Positions 14,565 through 18,472 of a DNA stretch of 18,472 nucleotides are shown piece by piece. Below the pieces are notes generated by a model. It saw only the letters and a list, made by a program, of their open reading frames with translations, did no database searches and had not been told where the DNA came from. The stretch is from DASRTE01 sp035253685 (lineage in GTDB: Bacteria > Actinomycetota > Actinomycetes > Jiangellales > Jiangellaceae), in assembly GCA_035253685.1 (NCBI GenBank), contig DATFBR010000154.1, forward strand, positions 1 to 18,472, read 5' to 3'. Position 1 is the first letter of the stretch. The number at the start of each line of letters is the position of its first letter. The position numbers and the translations under genes are program-made.

Positions 14565-17366
14565 TCAGGTCTCGCCGCCGGCCTCTTCGGCGGTGGTGGC
14601 GTTGACGTCGTGGAGCTTGTACTTCGCGTGCGCCTGGCGAACGACGTCCCAGTCGATCTCGCCGCGGCGGGCCAGCAGGGTGAGGACGCCCACGGCGATC
14701 GACTGTGCATCGACCTTGAAGTGGCGACGCAGCGCCGCGCGCGTGTCGGACATGCCGAACCCGTCGGTACCGAGGGAGAGCCACTCCTGGGTGACGTACG
14801 GGGCGATTTGGTCTTGAACCGCCCGCATGTAGTCGCTGACCGCCACGACCGGACCGGGCGCGTCGCGCAGCCGCTGCGTGACGTACGGGACCCGGGCCTC
14901 ACCGTCGGGGTTCATCAGGTTCCACTCGTCGCATGCCATCGCCTCGCGGCGCAGTTCGTTCCACGACGTCGCCGACCACACGTCGGCGGCCACCTGCCAT
15001 TCCTCCGCCAGCCGCTCCTGCGCCTCCAGCGCCCAGTTCAGGCCGACTCCGGAGGCCAGGATCTGCGCGTGCGGGACCTTGTCGCCGGGGGCGACCTCCA
15101 TGGGCCGGTACCGGTAGAGCCCCTTGAGCAGGCCGTCGACGTCGAGGTCGTCGGGCTCGGCCGGCTGGGCGTACGGCTCGTTGTAGACCGTCAGGTAGTA
15201 GAAGACGTTCTCGGCCTCCTCGCCGTACATCCGGCGCAGTCCGTCGCGAATGATGTGCCCGAGCTCGAATGCGAACGCCGCGTCGTAGTGGACGACTGCG
15301 GGGTTGGTGGACGCGAGCAGGACCGAATGGCCGTCCTGGTGCTGCAGGCCCTCGCCGTTGAGCGTGGTACGTCCGGCCGTGGCGCCGAGCACGAATCCGC
15401 GGGCCATCTGGTCTCCGGCCGCCCATAAGCCGTCGCCCGTGCGCTGGAAGCCGAACATCGAGTAGAAGATGTAGACCGGGATCATCGGCAGGTTGTGTGT
15501 CGCGTAGGACGAGCCGATGGCCGTCCACGACGCCACCGAGCCGGCCTCGGTGATGCCCTCGTGCAGGATGTGGCCCTTGACGTCCTCCTTGTACGACAGG
15601 AACAGGTCCCGGTCGACAGAGGTGTAGTTCTGCCCGTGCGGGGAGTAGATCTTCAGCGTCGGGAACAGGGAGTCCATACCGAACGTGCGGGCCTCGTCCG
15701 GGATGATCGGCACGATCCGAGGGCCGATCTCGGGGTCCTTGATGATCTCCTTGAGCAGGCGCACGCAGGCCATTGTGGTGGCGACCCTCTGCTTGCCGGA
15801 GCCCCGCTTGACGACGTCGTAGGTCTTGTCGCCGGGCAGCACCAGCGGCGTCGACTTGCCGTGCCGCTCGGGTAGGAACCCGCCGAGATCGCGCCGCCGC
15901 TCGACCAGGTAGGCGTACTCCTCGGAGTCGGTTCCCGGGTTGAAGTACGGGGGCAGCTTCGCGTCGAGTGCGTCGTCGGGAATGTCGAGATGGAGGCGGT
16001 CGCGGAAACCCTTGAGGTCGTCGAGGGTCAGCTTCTTCATCTGGTGGGTCGCGTTGCGGGCCTCGAAGTGCGAGCCGAGGGTCCATCCCTTGATCGTCTT
16101 CGCCAGGATGACGGTGGGCTGTCCGGTGTGCTGGGTTGCCGCCAGGTAGGCCGCGTACAGCTTGTGGTAGTCGTGCCCGCCGCGCTTGAGCCCCCAGATC
16201 TCGTCGTCGGACATGTGCTCGACCAGCTTCGCCGTGCGCGGGTCGCGGCCGAAGAAGTGCTCGCGGACGAATGCCCCCGACTCCGCCTTGTACGTCTGGT
16301 AGTCGCCGTCAGGGGTGACGTTCATGAGGTTGACCAGCGCGCCGTCACGGTCGGCGGCGAGCAGCGGATCCCACTCGCGACCCCAGATCACCTTGATGAC
16401 GTTCCAGCCGGCGCCGCGGAACAACGCCTCCAGCTCCTGGATGATCTTCCCGTTGCCGCGTACGGGTCCGTCCAGCCGCTGCAGGTTGCAGTTGACGACG
16501 AAGGTCAGGTTGTCGAGCTCTTCGCGGGCCGCCAAGCCGATCGCGCCCACCGTCTCCGGCTCGTCGACCTCTCCGTCGCCAAGGAACGCCCACACCCGCT
16601 GCTCGCTGGTGTCCTTGAGGCCGCGATTGTGCAGGTAGCGGTTGAACCTGGCCTGGTAGATGGCATTGAGCGGGCCCAGGCCCATGGACACCGTCGGGAA
16701 CTCCCAGAAGTCCGGCATCAGGCGCGGATGCGGGTAGGACGGCAGGCCGCCGCCGGGGCCTGCGTGCGAGAGCTCCTGGCGGAAGCCGTCGAGCTGGTCC
16801 TCGCTGAGCCGGCCCTCGAGGTAGGCCCGGGCGTACATTCCGGGGGACGCATGACCCTGGAAGTAGATCTGATCGCCGCCGCCGGGGTGATTCTTGCCAC
16901 GGAAGAAGTGGTTGAAGCCGACCTCGTAGAGGCTGGCGGACGACGCGTACGTCGAGATGTGTCCGCCGACGCCGATCGAGGGGCGCTGCGCGCGGTGCAC
17001 CATGATCGCGGCGTTCCACCGGACGTAGCGCCGGATCCGGCGCTCGAGCTGCTCGTCGCCCGGGAACCACGGCTCCGACTCCGGCGGGATCGTGTTGATG
17101 TAGTCGGTGCTGCGCAGGCTGGGCACGCCGACCTGGCGCTCACGGGCGCGTTGGAGCATGGCCAGCATCAGGTATCGGGCCCGGTTGCGGCCGCCGTTCT
17201 CGACCACTGCGTCGAGTGAGTCGAGCCACTCCTGGGTCTCGTCCGGGTCGATGTCCGGTAACTGGCTGGGGAGGCCGTTGCTGATGATCGGGGTGCGGTC
17301 TGCGGCCACGACGGTCCTTCGGTTCGGGACGCTGGCGTCGGCGTCTGTTCGTGCGGGTGTCGCCAC
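14565..17366 (-). CDS. aceE: Pyruvate dehydrogenase E1 component, homodimeric type
   Basis: A 933-residue thiamine-diphosphate enzyme that decarboxylates pyruvate and passes the acetyl group to the E2 lipoyl domain, giving acetyl-CoA for fatty-acid synthesis. The ThDP motif runs from LGDGEVDEPE (about 262) to NCN (about 292). Other diagnostic blocks are GVGGHISTYASSASLYEVGF, SYPHPRLMPDFWEFPTVSMG, HDYHKLYAAYLAA, GEGLQHQDGHS and VPYVTQRLRDAPGPVVAVSD. Length is normal for AceE. I chose GTG 17366 because GGGAGG is six bases upstream; the ATG at 17372 touches that site and cannot use it. It diverges from the DUF1918 gene. E2 and E3 are not in this window. Synteny with fatty-acid genes is conserved in mycobacteria (aceE Rv2241). 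Confidence 0.95.
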   Translation of the reverse strand: MATPARTDADASVPNRRTVVAADRTPIISNGLPSQLPDIDPDETQEWLDSLDAVVENGGRNRARYLMLAMLQRARERQVGVPSLRSTDYINTIPPESEPWFPGDEQLERRIRRYVRWNAAIMVHRAQRPSIGVGGHISTYASSASLYEVGFNHFFRGKNHPGGGDQIYFQGHASPGMYARAYLEGRLSEDQLDGFRQELSHAGPGGGLPSYPHPRLMPDFWEFPTVSMGLGPLNAIYQARFNRYLHNRGLKDTSEQRVWAFLGDGEVDEPETVGAIGLAAREELDNLTFVVNCNLQRLDGPVRGNGKIIQELEALFRGAGWNVIKVIWGREWDPLLAADRDGALVNLMNVTPDGDYQTYKAESGAFVREHFFGRDPRTAKLVEHMSDDEIWGLKRGGHDYHKLYAAYLAATQHTGQPTVILAKTIKGWTLGSHFEARNATHQMKKLTLDDLKGFRDRLHLDIPDDALDAKLPPYFNPGTDSEEYAYLVERRRDLGGFLPERHGKSTPLVLPGDKTYDVVKRGSGKQRVATTMACVRLLKEIIKDPEIGPRIVPIIPDEARTFGMDSLFPTLKIYSPHGQNYTSVDRDLFLSYKEDVKGHILHEGITEAGSVASWTAIGSSYATHNLPMIPVYIFYSMFGFQRTGDGLWAAGDQMARGFVLGATAGRTTLNGEGLQHQDGHSVLLASTNPAVVHYDAAFAFELGHIIRDGLRRMYGEEAENVFYYLTVYNEPYAQPAEPDDLDVDGLLKGLYRYRPMEVAPGDKVPHAQILASGVGLNWALEAQERLAEEWQVAADVWSATSWNELRREAMACDEWNLMNPDGEARVPYVTQRLRDAPGPVVAVSDYMRAVQDQIAPYVTQEWLSLGTDGFGMSDTRAALRRHFKVDAQSIAVGVLTLLARRGEIDWDVVRQAHAKYKLHDVNATTAEEAGGET

Positions 17367-17440
17367 CCCCATCCTCCCCCGTGCTGGCCTCCCGCGTCAC
17401 CTCAGGGCTTTCTCTCCGGGCACGGGCACGGCAGTCTTGG

Positions 17441-17468
17441 AAGGTAACGGGCGAACAGGAGGTGACAA
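17441..17468 (-). promoter_or_regulatory. Candidate aceE promoter
   Basis: On the minus strand TTGTCA (17468-17463) and TACCTT (17446-17441) are 16 bases apart, close to actinobacterial housekeeping promoters. Transcription would begin near 17434 with a leader of about 68 bases. The -35 overlaps the ribosome site and start region of the divergent DUF1918 gene, so the two genes could interfere. Confidence 0.35.
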
Positions 17469-17469
17469 C

Positions 17470-17664
17470 ATGCATGCGCAGGTCGGTGATCGGTTGCATG
17501 TCCACGGCCGAGCCGTCGGCAACGTCGACCGGGTCGGTGAGATCGTCGAGGTGCGCGGCGGCGAGGGCGGGCCTCCGTACCTCGTCCGCTTCGACGATGG
17601 TCACGAAGGGCTGGTCTTTCCAGGCCCGGACGCGACCGTCGAACCAGCGAGCACGAGCGAATAA
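17470..17664 (+). CDS. DUF1918 domain-containing protein
   Basis: A 64-residue protein with the short SH3-like DUF1918 pattern: VGDRLHVHGRAVGNVDRVGE, then IVEVRGGEGGPPYLVRFDDG and HEGLVFPGPDATV. The family is common in actinomycetes and its function is not known to me. The ATG at 17470 follows AGGAGG with a good spacer and fits the family start, so the long open frame running back into aceE antisense is not used. It diverges from aceE with about a 100-base gap and precedes the DUF3052 gene by 99 bases in the same direction. No membrane or signal sequence. Confidence 0.85.
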   Translation: MHAQVGDRLHVHGRAVGNVDRVGEIVEVRGGEGGPPYLVRFDDGHEGLVFPGPDATVEPASTSE

Positions 17665-17763
17665 CGTCCACGGCGGTTCGCTTGCGCTAGTGCCGCCACT
17701 TGGGTGGACTACGCCCACGACGTTCCGTGAGGGCGGGACGGGGGGACGACGGGAGGACGACAA

Positions 17764-18204
17764 GTGGGCCAGAGCGCGGGCCACTCCGACCAGAACGACG
17801 GGCCGGCGCACCGGCTCGGGCTCCGGGCCGGTCTCGTGGTTCAGGAGCTGGGCTGGGACGAGGACTGCGATGACGACCTACGCGCCGACGTCGAAGACGT
17901 CACGGGTTCGGAGTTGGTCGACGTCGATCTCGGCGACGTCGCCGACGTGGTCTTGCTCTGGTGGCGCGACGGCGACGGCGACCTCGTCGACGCGCTCGTC
18001 GACGCGAAGACCGACCTGGCGGAGGGCGGCGTGGTCTGGCTGCTGACCCCGAAGGTCGGCCGGGCCGGTCACGTCGACCCCAGCGACGTCACAGATGCGG
18101 CCCCGACGGCCGGACTGGCGACCACCACGACCGTGTCGGCGGCCGACGACTGGTCCGGCATCAAGCTCGTCGCGCCCAAGAGCGCCCGCACCGCCCGCCG
18201 GTGA
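17764..18204 (+). CDS. DUF3052 domain-containing protein
   Basis: A 146-residue actinobacterial DUF3052 protein. Recognisable parts are RLGLRAGLVVQELGWDEDCD (18-37), a very acidic middle (DDDLRADVEDVTGSELVDVD), DVVLLWWRDGDGDLVDALVD, LAEGGVVWLLTPKVGRAGHV and WSGIKLVAPKS at the end. Function unknown. The family sits beside aceE in many actinomycetes, and in M. tuberculosis its neighbour is the peroxiredoxin ahpE. The GTG at 17764 follows GGGAGG with a seven-base spacer. Its TGA stop overlaps a GTG (GTGA) that begins the remnant of a peroxiredoxin gene, so the two were probably coupled before the latter decayed. Confidence 0.9.
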   Translation: MGQSAGHSDQNDGPAHRLGLRAGLVVQELGWDEDCDDDLRADVEDVTGSELVDVDLGDVADVVLLWWRDGDGDLVDALVDAKTDLAEGGVVWLLTPKVGRAGHVDPSDVTDAAPTAGLATTTTVSAADDWSGIKLVAPKSARTARR

Positions 18205-18472
18205 TCGTTCCTCGGGTCGGTGAGCCGGCCCATCGTGCGACCCGATGCTCTCCCTGCGCGTTCATGCCGACCGAGAAGGCATCGGGTTCGCGTTGCTGTC
18301 CGGCCACTGGCCACATGGCGCCGTCGCTCAGGCCTACGGCGTCTTCGACCCCGAGCGGGGTTGCCCGCTTCGGGGCACCATCGTGATAGAGCGCGAGGGC
18401 CTGGTCCACTGGGGTGGGGCGTCTCCGACGGCCGCGACATCTCGCGGTGGTGGCCGGTCCTCCACGAACTCA
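18201..18472 (+). pseudogene. AhpE-type peroxiredoxin remnant (internal deletion plus frameshift), cut by window end
   Basis: Three pieces of a one-Cys peroxiredoxin lie in order in three frames. The N-terminus VIVPRVGEPA begins at the GTG 18201, overlapping the DUF3052 stop. A central piece from about 18230 reads PSCDPMLSLRVHADREG, then FALLSGHWPHGAVAQAYGVF, then GCPLRGTIVIEREGLVHWG; this is the conserved late half of AhpE. The C-terminus VSDGRDISRWWPVLHEL (from 18421) is in another frame and runs to the window edge. The roughly 65-70 residues between pieces 1 and 2, including the peroxidatic cysteine motif, are missing. A one-base loss in the G-rich stretch near 18413-18420 explains piece 3. 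Synteny with Rv2238c supports the identity. The protein cannot be active. Sequencing error could explain the last shift but not the deletion. Confidence 0.75.

Noticed and set aside
15990..17219. 409-codon plus-strand open frame antisense to aceE
   Set aside because: Mirror of aceE third-position GC bias; Val/Arg/Gly-rich product without motifs.
18069..18440. Minus-strand frame over the window end
   Set aside because: The plus strand here carries recognisable peroxiredoxin pieces; the minus product is low complexity with no motif.

Overview
This is a high-GC window that reads as the chromosome of an actinomycete (Actinomycetota). The evidence is strong GC bias at third codon positions, GTG and TTG starts behind AGGAGG-type ribosome sites, a homodimeric AceE pyruvate dehydrogenase, fused-type acyl-CoA carboxylase beta subunit, a SigB-like sigma factor and several actinobacterial families of unknown function (DUF3052, DUF3145, DUF1918). 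The genus cannot be fixed from sequence alone. No mobile element, CRISPR array, rRNA or tRNA gene was seen.

Layout. Left part (1-7280): an SRPBCC protein (minus) diverges from a VOC/glyoxalase-fold protein (plus). A three-helix membrane protein of unknown function (minus) follows, with a possible coupled upstream mini-ORF. Next come a tandem ACT-domain protein (plus), a group 2 sigma-70 factor (minus), an M3 oligopeptidase (minus), a duplicated-DUF427 protein (plus) and DUF3145 (plus). Right part (7507-17366, all minus): the type II fatty-acid synthesis locus in transcription order aceE, NIPSNAP-family gene, fasR-like PucR regulator, fabD, fabH, acpP, fabF, accD. A strong hairpin downstream of accD probably ends it. 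At the far right, DUF1918, DUF3052 and a broken AhpE-type peroxiredoxin read on the plus strand.

How it fits together. AceE makes acetyl-CoA. AccD, with a biotin carboxylase/BCCP subunit encoded elsewhere, makes malonyl-CoA. FabD loads malonate on AcpP, FabH starts chains and FabF elongates them. The PucR-type regulator is in the place held by FasR and Rv2242 in other actinomycetes. From memory, the order ahpE / DUF3052 / aceE / regulator / fabD / acp / ketosynthase / accD matches the Mycobacterium tuberculosis Rv2238c-Rv2247 block, and this supports several calls.

Most notable: FabD carries a C-terminal extension of about 80 residues that looks like a biotin-carboxyl-carrier (AccB-type) domain, but the residue aligned with the biotinylated lysine is arginine. 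This is a malonyltransferase fused to a non-biotinylatable BCCP-like domain in an operon that ends with the carboxyltransferase. Second, the peroxiredoxin gene coupled to DUF3052 has lost its middle, including the peroxidatic cysteine, and has a further frameshift. Several perfect inverted repeats lie in promoter regions (704-739, 10473-10493, 14049-14075), and a direct repeat lies between fasR and fabD.
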